Of a stretch of 23,359 nt of DNA, positions 15,033 to 21,068 are shown one piece after another. Location: NCBI GenBank assembly GCA_023269645.1, contig JAHFPR010000006.1, forward strand, positions 1 to 23,359. The letters run 5' to 3'. The notes below the pieces were generated by a model that saw nothing but the letters and a program-made list of their open reading frames with translations, was not told the DNA's origin and did not search any database. This stretch comes from Alphaproteobacteria bacterium. GTDB taxonomy: Bacteria; Pseudomonadota; Alphaproteobacteria; Rickettsiales; UBA8987. Every line of letters starts with the position of its first letter. The first letter of the stretch is position 1. The position numbers were made by a program, and so were the translations under genes.

Positions 15033-15362
15033 TCAGGACTCCCATTCGTTGAGGATGGTGGTAATCTGGGTGCGTAGTTCCGGCAGAAATATGGCAAGGA
15101 TTTTATCAATGATGATATGATCCACCCCCATATAATTATGGATGAGCAAATTGCGGCAATCAATAATCTTCCGCCAGGCCACATCAGGATAACGCGCGCG
15201 TAGTTCTTTGGAACGCTGATTGGCGGCTTCGCCAATAACTACAAGGCGGTAGAGAATAGCATCATAGCGCGCTTCCTCCGGCATCTCCTGTTTCAGATAT
15301 GCCGTGATGGAATCAATTGCATCCCGGATATGCTGCAGGCAGGCGAGCGTGTCTTTTTTCAT
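15033..15362 (-). CDS. hepT: HepT-like HEPN toxin (pair 1, sdhB-proximal)
   Basis: A 109-residue HEPN-domain protein. The signature is CRNLLIHNY at residues 69-77: Arg70, His75 and Tyr77 form the Rx4HxY motif of HepT toxins, in which Arg and His form the RNase site and the Tyr is the residue AMPylated by the partner MntA in characterised type VII systems. The helical bundle (HIRDAIDSI, LYRLVVIGEAANQRSKELR, DKILAIFLPELRTQI) fits the family. The start overlaps the stop of the upstream MntA-like gene by four bases (ATGA). It shares only modest similarity with the second HepT at 15647-15991 although the MntA partners are nearly identical in their first halves. Activity is inferred from the motif. 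Confidence 0.88.
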   Translation of the reverse strand: MKKDTLACLQHIRDAIDSITAYLKQEMPEEARYDAILYRLVVIGEAANQRSKELRARYPDVAWRKIIDCRNLLIHNYMGVDHIIIDKILAIFLPELRTQITTILNEWES

Positions 15363-15643
15363 AACTGTACCGCCTCGGAAAATATGCGGTCACGGATATA
15401 TTTGTTGACTGCACGATCTGATACCACATCTACCTTGCAGCCAAGTAAATCCTCCATATCCAGATGGAACCCGAAAAACTCGATTCCCACATCCTCCCCT
15501 ACCTTCACCAGCAAATCCACATCACTTTCCGGCGCATCCTCCCCACGCGCCACAGAACCGAACACGCGGATATCACTGATGCCGTTGCGCGCGGCAATGG
15601 CAAGGATTTCAGCTTTGCGCTTGCGAAGTTCAGCGAGGTTCAT
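15359..15643 (-). CDS. mntA: MntA-like minimal nucleotidyltransferase antitoxin (pair 1)
   Basis: A 94-residue minimal nucleotidyltransferase. Active-site motif GSVARG (residues 29-34) followed by SDVDLLV (Asp41 and Asp43), and a third acidic residue in CKVDVVS (Asp72), give the complete Gx-S...DxD...D metal-binding set, so it should be catalytically competent. In type VII toxin-antitoxin systems such proteins add AMP to a tyrosine of the HEPN partner and silence it. It starts three bases after the stop of the previous HepT and overlaps its own HepT by four bases. The first ~53 codons are almost identical in DNA to the second copy (15988-16272), differing mainly at third positions, while the C-terminal half has diverged. 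Confidence 0.88.
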   Translation of the reverse strand: MNLAELRKRKAEILAIAARNGISDIRVFGSVARGEDAPESDVDLLVKVGEDVGIEFFGFHLDMEDLLGCKVDVVSDRAVNKYIRDRIFSEAVQL

Positions 15644-15646
15644 GGG

Positions 15647-15991
15647 CTACCCGTTCCACTCGTTGCGGAGGATAATAACCAGCCTCTCCCGCAGACCGGG
15701 AAGATAATTATCTACTATATCCCATGCTATGTCGAAATCGATAGCGATATATTCATGGATCATTTTGTTTCTGGCGGCAATGACCAGCGGCCACTCCACT
15801 TCAGGGTATTTTTGCTGAAGCGCATTGGAAACCTTGTTACAACCCTCCCCAATTGTCAGCAGTTCATACACCACGGCCTTGCGGAGCATATCATCGTCCG
15901 TGCTTCCCCTGCTACGATGGAGGGCAATGTTGTCTATTGCCGCAAGGATACTGCGGATATAGGCTTCATCATCCGGTCGCTTTTCCTTCAT
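15647..15991 (-). CDS. hepT: HepT-like HEPN toxin (pair 2, sdhA-proximal)
   Basis: A 114-residue HEPN protein with the motif ARNKMIHEY at residues 73-81: Arg74, His79 and Tyr81 in Rx4HxY spacing. Helices include YIRSILAAIDNIALHRS, LRKAVVYELLTIGEGCNKVSNALQ and WDIVDNYLPGLRERLVIIL, all typical of the family. As in pair 1 it is the second gene of the pair and overlaps its MntA-like partner by an ATGA. It is clearly divergent from the first HepT, which suggests the two pairs have been retained as distinct systems rather than being a very recent simple duplication. RNase activity is inferred from known HepT proteins. Confidence 0.88.
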   Translation of the reverse strand: MKEKRPDDEAYIRSILAAIDNIALHRSRGSTDDDMLRKAVVYELLTIGEGCNKVSNALQQKYPEVEWPLVIAARNKMIHEYIAIDFDIAWDIVDNYLPGLRERLVIILRNEWNG

Positions 15992-16272
15992 AGCGGGACA
16001 GCCTCCGAAAATATCCGTTCCTTCATGAATACATTGACACCCTTCTCCGAAACCACATCCACCTTGCAGCCAAGTGCTTCTTCTATCTCCAGGCCGAAAC
16101 CAAAAAACCTGATGCCCGTGCCAGGCAACACCTTCACCAGCAGATCCACATCACTTTCCGGGGTGGTATCCCCACGCGCCACAGAACCGAACACGCGGAT
16201 ATCGCTGATGCCGTTGCGCGCGGCAATGGCGAGGATTTCAGCTTTGCGCTTGCGGAGTTCAGCGAGGTTCAT
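15988..16272 (-). CDS. mntA: MntA-like minimal nucleotidyltransferase antitoxin (pair 2)
   Basis: A 94-residue nucleotidyltransferase, first gene of the TA block after sdhA. GSVARG (29-34), SDVDLLV (Asp41, Asp43) and CKVDVVS (Asp72) are intact. The ATG at 16272 has TAGGA with seven-base spacing, a better ribosome site than the downstream genes have, so it probably drives translation of the whole coupled block. It ends in IFSEAVPL, matching IFSEAVQL of its paralogue. The region before it is a heptad element (16286-16357) separating it from the sdhA stop; no promoter is evident in that gap, so expression may depend on read-through from sdhCDA. Confidence 0.88.
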   Translation of the reverse strand: MNLAELRKRKAEILAIAARNGISDIRVFGSVARGDTTPESDVDLLVKVLPGTGIRFFGFGLEIEEALGCKVDVVSEKGVNVFMKERIFSEAVPL

Positions 16273-16285
16273 GATTAATCCTATG

Positions 16286-16357
16286 CTGGATAATGGACAA
16301 TCGGATAATAGATGATTGGAGTCCTTCAGTCATCCATCATCCATTCATCCATCATCT
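16286..16357. repeat. Heptad inverted-repeat element D (word TCCATCA) between sdhA and the TA genes
   Basis: The right arm has four heptads TCATCCA (one extra T between the second and third, the last decayed to TCATCTC). The left arm has about four degenerate heptads of TGGATAA type. A short spacer GAGTCCTTCAG joins them. The word is the same as in elements A and C, more decayed. It lies exactly at the boundary where the TA block joins the sdh operon. Confidence 0.75.
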
Positions 16358-16361
16358 CCTG

Positions 16362-18170
16362 TCAATACACCCTTGCCTTCGGCGGAATCGGCTTGATTTC
16401 GTCCGTGAGCGTGTAATTATGGACGGGGCGATAGCTGATTTTTACCTTGCCCTTCTCGTCAATCCACGCGATGGAATGCTTCATCCAGGTTTTGTCGTTG
16501 CGCTTGGGAAAGTCATCCCGCGCGTGTGCGCCCCGGCTTTCCTTGCGGTTCAGCGCGCAGTGCATGGTGATGCTGGCCTGCGCGCGGAGGTTATCCAGCT
16601 CCAGTGCCTCCACGAGGTCGGAATTCCAGATAAGCCCGCGATCCTCGATGCGCAATTTCCCATAGCTTTCATACACTTCATCAATCTTCTTCGCGCCTTT
16701 CTTCAGCGTATCTTCTGTGCGGAACACTGCGGCATCCTGTTGCATGGCCTGCTGCATATTCCGGCGGATTTCGGAAGTTTTCAGCTTGCCTTTCGCATTC
16801 CGGATTCTATCGAACCGTGCAAGGATTTTATCCTCCACGTTCTTCGGAAGCTGTTTCGGTGCTTTGCCTTTTTCCACCACTTCCGCCGCGCGTATCGCCG
16901 CCGCGCGCCCGAACACCACGAGATCCAGCAGAGAGTTGGAGCCGAGCCGGTTCGCGCCATGCACCGAAACACAGGCTGCCTCGCCGATGGCCATCAGCCC
17001 CGGCACAACCGTATCCGGATTTTTCCCCTTCAGCGTCACCACTTCGCCACGATAATTGGTGGGCACGCCGCCCATATTATAATGCACGGTGGGCAGCACG
17101 GGGATAGGCTCCCGCGTTACGTCCACGCCTGCGAAAATGCGCGCGCTTTCCGCGATGCCGGGCAGACGCTTGTGAATCACCTCCGGATCGAGATGGTCGA
17201 GGTGCAGGTAAATGTGATCCTTCTTCGGCCCAACGCCCCGCCCTTCCTTGATTTCCAGCGTGATGGCGCGGCTGACAACATCCCTTGATGCCAAATCCTT
17301 GGCATGGGGCGCATACCGCTCCATGAAGCGTTCGCCCGCCGAGTTCTTGAGGAATCCGCCCTCGCCGCGCACGCCCTCGGTAATCAGGCAGCCCGCGCCG
17401 TAAATCCCCGTGGGGTGGAACTGCACGAACTCCATATCCTGCAGCGGGATGCCCGCCCGTGCTGCCATGCCGCCGCCGTCACCGGTGCAGGTGTGCGCGG
17501 AGGTGCAACTGAAATAGGCGCGGCCATAACCGCCCGTTGCCAGCACCACTTCCTGCGCGCGAAAACGGTGCAGTGTGCCGTCATCCAGATTCCACGCCAT
17601 CACCCCGTGGCACGAGCCATCCTCATCCATCAGCAGATCGAGCGCGAAGTATTCGATGAAGAACTTGGCTTTGGCTTTCAGGCTTTGTTGATAGAGCGTG
17701 TGCAGGATGGAATGGCCGGTGCGGTCAGCCGCCGCGCAGGTGCGCACGGCGGGCGGGCCTTCACCGAATTGCGTGGTCATGCCGCCGAACGGGCGCTGGT
17801 AGATTTTGCCTTCGGGAGTGCGGGAAAACGGTACGCCGTAATGCTCCAGCTCGTAAATCGCGGCGGGGGCTTCGCGGCACATATACTCAATGGCATCCTG
17901 ATCGCCGAGCCAATCCGCGCCCTTGATGGTATCGTAAAAATGCCAGCGCCAGTCATCCTCGCTCATATTGCCGAGTGCCGCGCTGATGCCCCCCTGTGCT
18001 GCCACGGTGTGGCTTCGCGTCGGGAATACCTTGGTGATGCAGGCGGTGGACAAGCCCTTCTCCGCCATGCCGAGCGTCGCCCGCAACCCCGCGCCCCCCG
18101 CGCCGACAACCACGACATCGTAGGCGTGGTCAATGATTGTGTATTCCTGTTGCGTTTTTGCCTTCACCAT
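16362..18170 (-). CDS. sdhA: Succinate dehydrogenase flavoprotein subunit
   Basis: Oxidises succinate to fumarate with covalently bound FAD in complex II on the inner face of the cytoplasmic membrane. The 602 residues are of normal length. Motifs: VVVGAGGAGLRA dinucleotide-binding loop (21-32), TRSHTVAAQGGI with the FAD-linking His54, YFALDLL, FVQFHPTGIYGAGCLITEGVRGEGG, RDVVSRA, PTVHYNMGG, GEAACVSVHGANRLGSNSLLDLVVFG, and the C-terminal DEKGKVKISYRPVHNYTL. The start is placed at the ATG 18170 because AAGG stands at a good distance upstream; an in-frame GTG at 18191 lies inside the palindrome and is unlikely. The gene is followed by the heptad element and TA block instead of sdhB. Confidence 0.97.
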   Translation of the reverse strand: MVKAKTQQEYTIIDHAYDVVVVGAGGAGLRATLGMAEKGLSTACITKVFPTRSHTVAAQGGISAALGNMSEDDWRWHFYDTIKGADWLGDQDAIEYMCREAPAAIYELEHYGVPFSRTPEGKIYQRPFGGMTTQFGEGPPAVRTCAAADRTGHSILHTLYQQSLKAKAKFFIEYFALDLLMDEDGSCHGVMAWNLDDGTLHRFRAQEVVLATGGYGRAYFSCTSAHTCTGDGGGMAARAGIPLQDMEFVQFHPTGIYGAGCLITEGVRGEGGFLKNSAGERFMERYAPHAKDLASRDVVSRAITLEIKEGRGVGPKKDHIYLHLDHLDPEVIHKRLPGIAESARIFAGVDVTREPIPVLPTVHYNMGGVPTNYRGEVVTLKGKNPDTVVPGLMAIGEAACVSVHGANRLGSNSLLDLVVFGRAAAIRAAEVVEKGKAPKQLPKNVEDKILARFDRIRNAKGKLKTSEIRRNMQQAMQQDAAVFRTEDTLKKGAKKIDEVYESYGKLRIEDRGLIWNSDLVEALELDNLRAQASITMHCALNRKESRGAHARDDFPKRNDKTWMKHSIAWIDEKGKVKISYRPVHNYTLTDEIKPIPPKARVY

Positions 18171-18183
18171 TCCTAACCTTTTT

Positions 18184-18258
18184 CTTGTCACCCCGTATTT
18201 ATTGCGGGGTTATTCTTACTTTGTCGTTATAACCCCGCAATAAATGCGGGGTGACAGG
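18184..18258. repeat. Inverted repeat between sdhD and sdhA
   Basis: Arms 18184-18213 and 18229-18258 are reverse complements over 30 bases with two mismatches, around a 15-base loop. The outer part reads CTTGTCACCCCG, resembling the GTCATCCCCGG core of the palindrome before tgt. It is not 7-base periodic. It fills nearly the whole sdhD-sdhA gap inside an operon; it may act as an mRNA hairpin affecting stability or relative expression. Confidence 0.9.
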
Positions 18259-18259
18259 A

Positions 18260-18646
18260 CTACCCCTTAAAATAAATGCTCAGCACCGCAAAAATTCCGG
18301 CGGAGGCGGTGGCGAAGCAGGTGAGTTTCACCAGCATCACCGCGATGATTTTTCGCAGCTTGCCGGGCATATAATCTTCCAGCACCGCCTGCAACCCCAG
18401 CGCGCCGTGGTAAAACGCGGCGATGATAAAGAGGATGGAAAGCAGCGCGTTGCAGGGCTTCGCAATGAGTGCTACCGCTTTCGCGCCATCCAGCCCCGTT
18501 CCCGCAAGCTGCATCACGAAGGCAACGAACCAGATGCACAACGGAATCAGTGCCAGTGCCGTCATCCGCTGGGCGAGCCAGTGGTGCGAGCCTTCCTTCG
18601 CCGTGCCCAGGCCGCGCGCTTTGGAAATGGGGGAATGAAATGCCAT
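18260..18646 (-). CDS. sdhD: Succinate dehydrogenase membrane anchor subunit
   Basis: Small membrane subunit that with SdhC binds heme b and ubiquinone. The 128 residues carry the family pattern GSHHWLAQRMTALALIPL (20-37) at the first helix, a second helix around 66-80 ending in FYHGALGLQAVLEDY with the likely heme ligand His80 and the quinone-site Asp91-Tyr92, and a third helix near 99-125. The ATG at 18646 is fixed by homology (MAFHSPISKARGLG); the sequence upstream is heptad element E and offers no Shine-Dalgarno. It stands between sdhC and sdhA in the usual order. Confidence 0.93.
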   Translation of the reverse strand: MAFHSPISKARGLGTAKEGSHHWLAQRMTALALIPLCIWFVAFVMQLAGTGLDGAKAVALIAKPCNALLSILFIIAAFYHGALGLQAVLEDYMPGKLRKIIAVMLVKLTCFATASAGIFAVLSIYFKG

Positions 18647-18648
18647 GT

Positions 18649-18726
18649 TCGTACTCGTTATTCGTTAATAGTTACTTGTTAATAGTTACTCGTTCCATTA
18701 ACGAATAACGAATCACGATTCACGAA
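18649..18726. repeat. Heptad inverted-repeat element E (sdhC-sdhD gap)
   Basis: Left arm: about six heptads TTATTCG/TTACTCG/TTAATAG. Right arm: about four heptads ACGAATA/ACGAATC, reverse-complementary to the left. The element makes up the entire space between sdhC and sdhD, overlaps the final sdhC codons, and stops three bases before the sdhD start codon. It differs in word from the other elements but has the same 7-base period and inverted layout. Confidence 0.82.
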
Positions 18727-19136
18727 ATAGCCACCATCCACGCCACCGCCGTGGCCGCCGCCGAAGCGATGATCACCAGCCAGCCCGTGGTTTCAGCAAC
18801 TTTAAGCTCGAAGCCCATTCCTGCATCCCAGAACAGATGACGGATGCCGTTGAACAGGTGGTAAAATAGCGCGAGGCTCCATCCGCCCAGCGCGATTTTC
18901 CCTGCAAATGTTTTCAGGAAAATGCCGATGCAGGCGGGCTTATCCGGCAGGAACGCGATTTCATACAGCAGCCCGACAAACACCACCATTCCCAGCAACA
19001 GGAAAACACCGGAGAGCCGGTGCGCGATGGAGGTGAAGGAGGTTATCTGCGGCTTGTAGATGGAAAGATGCGGCGAAACCGGACGCGCGCGGCGCGCGGG
19101 AACGAGAGCATGATTTTCTGCCGCACCTTCCGCCAT
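18720..19136 (-). CDS. sdhC: Succinate dehydrogenase cytochrome b556 subunit
   Basis: Membrane anchor of complex II, 138 residues. The family signature RPVSPHLSIYKPQITSFTSI lies at residues 18-37, followed by AHRLSGV and the first helix (about 42-60), a second helix about 81-100 with FYHLFNGIRHLFWD (His93 and His100, one the expected heme b ligand), and a third helix near 117-137. The ATG at 19136 is preferred over an in-frame TTG at 19157 because MAEG follows an AAGGAAAG site at proper spacing. It is the first gene of sdhCDA-TA-sdhB, with a promoter about 40 bases upstream. Confidence 0.95.
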   Translation of the reverse strand: MAEGAAENHALVPARRARPVSPHLSIYKPQITSFTSIAHRLSGVFLLLGMVVFVGLLYEIAFLPDKPACIGIFLKTFAGKIALGGWSLALFYHLFNGIRHLFWDAGMGFELKVAETTGWLVIIASAAATAVAWMVAIS

Positions 19137-19175
19137 GTTTTCAGCTTTCCTTTCCAAGTGTTACGCTACCCGCGT

Positions 19176-19203
19176 ACCATAGCCTGCGCCACAGAAAAAA
19201 CAA
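19176..19203 (-). promoter_or_regulatory. Putative promoter of the sdh operon
   Basis: On the minus strand TTGTTT (complement of 19198-19203) and TATGGT (complement of 19176-19181) are spaced by 16 bases. Transcription would start near 19169, about 33 bases before the sdhC ATG. It would drive sdhCDA, the TA pairs, the bPH-like gene and sdhB, unless the TA block has its own promoter. Confidence 0.5.
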
Positions 19204-19205
19204 GA

Positions 19206-19380
19206 AAATTCTCCTCCGCCCCCGCTTGCGGGGGCGGCAGGAAATCTGAGCCAATTTATTGACCGGATTTGCGGAGGGGGTACTTTCTTGCTGACAAAAA
19301 CACCCCCTCCGGATTTCGTAAACTCACTCCGTTCGCTAACGAAATCCTCCTCCCCCGCAGGCGGTGGAGGAGAAAAAGAA
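19206..19380. repeat. Hairpin cluster between ubiD and the sdh promoter
   Basis: Three to four hairpins in a row: CCGCCCCCGC/GCGGGGGCGG (19216-19237), GGAGGGGGT/ACCCCCTCC (about 19276-19316), GGATTTCGT/ACGAAATCC (about 19312-19348), and the CCCGCAGGCGG hairpin (19346-19372) also present after tgt. They lie between the ubiD stop and the sdh promoter on the same strand, so they could limit read-through from ubiD into sdh; a clear T run directly after a stem is lacking. Nothing else was seen in this 300-base gap. Confidence 0.65.
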
Positions 19381-19433
19381 ACACCTCCCCGGTAATCCGG
19401 CCATTACCGGAAGAATGGGTAAACGTGCTTGGA

Positions 19434-21068
19434 TTACTTGCCCTGCCCGCAGGCGGGAGGGGGGAATGTATCGGATAACCCATACGATTCCCAGTTCTCC
19501 GTTACCTTGCGGATGATTTCTTCCGTCATCTCGATTTTCGTGCCCCACTCGCGCGCGGTTTCCGCGCCGATTTTCGTCGTGGCATCCAGGCCGACCTTGC
19601 TGCCCAAGCCCGATTGCGGCGAGGCGAAATCCAGATAATCTATCGGCGTGTTTTCGATGAGCGTGATGTCGCGCGCGGGGTCCATGTTGGTGGAAATCGC
19701 CCAGATAACATCCTTCCAGTCCCGGCAATTAATATCTTCATCCACCACGATCACCCACTTGGTATACATGAACTGCCGCAGGTAGCTCCACACGCCCATC
19801 ATGATGCGCCTGGCGTGGCCGGCGTAAGCCTTTTTGATGCTCACCACCGCCACGCGGTACGAGCACCCCTCCGGCGGCAGCCAGAAATCCACGATCTCCG
19901 GAAATTGCTGCTGAATCAGCGGGATGAACACTTCATTTAATGCGGCTCCCAGGATGGAAGGCTCATCCGGCGGGCGGCCTGTATAGGTGCTGAGGTAGAT
20001 CGGGTCTTTCCGCATGGTGATGGCGGTGCAGGTGAATACGGGGAATTGCTCCACGGAATTATAGAAGCCGGTATGGTCGCCGAACGGGCCTTCGTTGCCA
20101 TAATCCTCCAGGCTTACATAGCCTTCCAGCACGATTTCCGCTTCCGCCGGAACTTTCAGCGGCACGGTGACGCATTCCACCAGCTCCAGCTTTTTCCCGC
20201 GCAGCAAGCCGGAAAAATCATATTCCGAGAGCGTATCCGGCACGGGCGTGACCGCCGCGAGGATGGTGGCCGGGTCAGCACCGATGACAACAGCGACGGG
20301 CATTGAGAGATCGGAGAGCGGAGAGCGGAGAGTATGATCGCCACTCCCTTTTTCTGCTTGCTCCATGCCCTCTGCTCTCTGCTCTCTGAACTTCCGCCAG
20401 TGCTCCGCGCCGCCGCGATGCTTCAGCCAGCGCATGAGGGTCGTATTTTTCCCCGTCACCTGCATCCGGTAAATGCCGAGATTGTAGTTATCGGTTTTGT
20501 CTTCCGCCGGATGCGGCCCCTGGCTTACCACCAGCGGCCAGGTGATGAGGGGTGCTGCATCCCCCGGCCAGCAGGTTTGAATCGGGAGCATCCCCAGATC
20601 CACCTCGTCGCCTTTCAGCACGATTTCCTGGCAGGGTGCTTTCCGCACGGTTTTCGGCTTCATCGCCATCGCTTTTTTCAGGATGGGCAGCATCTCCCAC
20701 GCCTCGCGCCACCCGCCGGGCGGCTCCGGCTGGCGGAGAAACGCAAGCATCTCGCCCAGCTCGCGCAGCTCCTCCGGCTTCTTCCCCATTCCCAGTGCTA
20801 CCCGTTCGGTTGTGCCAAAGAGGTTGGCGAGGACGGGGATGGGAGCAGGGGGCAGGGAGCAGGGAGCCATTCCTTTTTCGTGCTCCTTGCCCCTTGCTCC
20901 CTGCTCCTTGACCACGTTCTCAAATAAAATCGCCGCACCGCCCGCCTCCAGTATGCGGCGGTGGATTTCCGTCATCTCCAGATACGTGGAAACCGGGGCT
21001 TTCACACGCACGAGATCGCCGCGCTTCTCCAGTTCTTTCATGAAATCGCGGAGTGAATCGTAAGTCAT
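19434..21068 (-). CDS. ubiD: 4-hydroxy-3-polyprenylbenzoate decarboxylase with two in-frame insertions
   Basis: Prenylated-FMN-dependent decarboxylase of ubiquinone synthesis, needing the UbiX-made cofactor (ubiX is not in the window). Motifs: MTYDSLRDFMKELEKRGDLVRV start, TCWPGDAAPLITWPLVVSQGPH, NLGIYRMQVTGKNTTLMRW, GADPATILAAVTPVPDTLSEY, EIVLEGYV (the acidic pair of the active site), EGPFGDHTGFYN, STYTGRPPDEPSILG, PEGCSYRVAVVSIKKAYAGHARR and NTPIDYLDFASP. At 544 residues it is some 45 longer than the recalled E. coli protein; most of the excess lies at residues 52-76 and 227-255, exactly where heptad elements G and F are translated. The ATG overlaps the upstream hydrolase stop (ATGA), with GGAGGT very close. 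The last ten residues read into a CCCGCAGGCGG-type hairpin. It supplies quinone for complex II encoded next door. Confidence 0.95.
   Translation of the reverse strand: MTYDSLRDFMKELEKRGDLVRVKAPVSTYLEMTEIHRRILEAGGAAILFENVVKEQGARGKEHEKGMAPCSLPPAPIPVLANLFGTTERVALGMGKKPEELRELGEMLAFLRQPEPPGGWREAWEMLPILKKAMAMKPKTVRKAPCQEIVLKGDEVDLGMLPIQTCWPGDAAPLITWPLVVSQGPHPAEDKTDNYNLGIYRMQVTGKNTTLMRWLKHRGGAEHWRKFREQRAEGMEQAEKGSGDHTLRSPLSDLSMPVAVVIGADPATILAAVTPVPDTLSEYDFSGLLRGKKLELVECVTVPLKVPAEAEIVLEGYVSLEDYGNEGPFGDHTGFYNSVEQFPVFTCTAITMRKDPIYLSTYTGRPPDEPSILGAALNEVFIPLIQQQFPEIVDFWLPPEGCSYRVAVVSIKKAYAGHARRIMMGVWSYLRQFMYTKWVIVVDEDINCRDWKDVIWAISTNMDPARDITLIENTPIDYLDFASPQSGLGSKVGLDATTKIGAETAREWGTKIEMTEEIIRKVTENWESYGLSDTFPPPACGQGK
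20305..20390. repeat. Heptad inverted-repeat element F inside ubiD
   Basis: Left arm: three to four heptads CGGAGAG. Right arm: three heptads CTCTCTG/CCCTCTG, reverse-complementary to the left. The spacer contains CCCTTTTTC and is longer than in the other elements. Read in frame on the minus strand as residues about 227-255 of UbiD, between HRGGA and the conserved MPVAVVIGADP strand. Confidence 0.85.
20841..20911. repeat. Heptad inverted-repeat element G inside ubiD
   Basis: Left arm: three heptads GGAGCAG/GGGGCAG. Spacer: CATTCCTTTTTCG. Right arm: four heptads TGCTCCT/TGCCCCT/TGCTCCC, reverse-complementary to the left. Read in frame on the minus strand as residues 52-76 of UbiD, between GGAAILFEN and PVLANLFG, where recalled E. 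coli UbiD has about six residues. Confidence 0.87.

Noticed and set aside
15033..16272. The two MntA/HepT pairs as one assembly duplication error
   Set aside because: HepT genes and the 3' halves of mntA are clearly different, so both copies are real.
17304..18176. 290-codon open frame antisense to sdhA, and similar long frames antisense to hemA, queH and ubiD
   Set aside because: High-GC codon bias opens the antisense frame. The sense proteins are complete and conserved, and the antisense ones show no motifs.
2911..20911. Heptad elements as a CRISPR array
   Set aside because: Repeat units are 7 bases without spacers, arms are inverted, and no cas genes are present.
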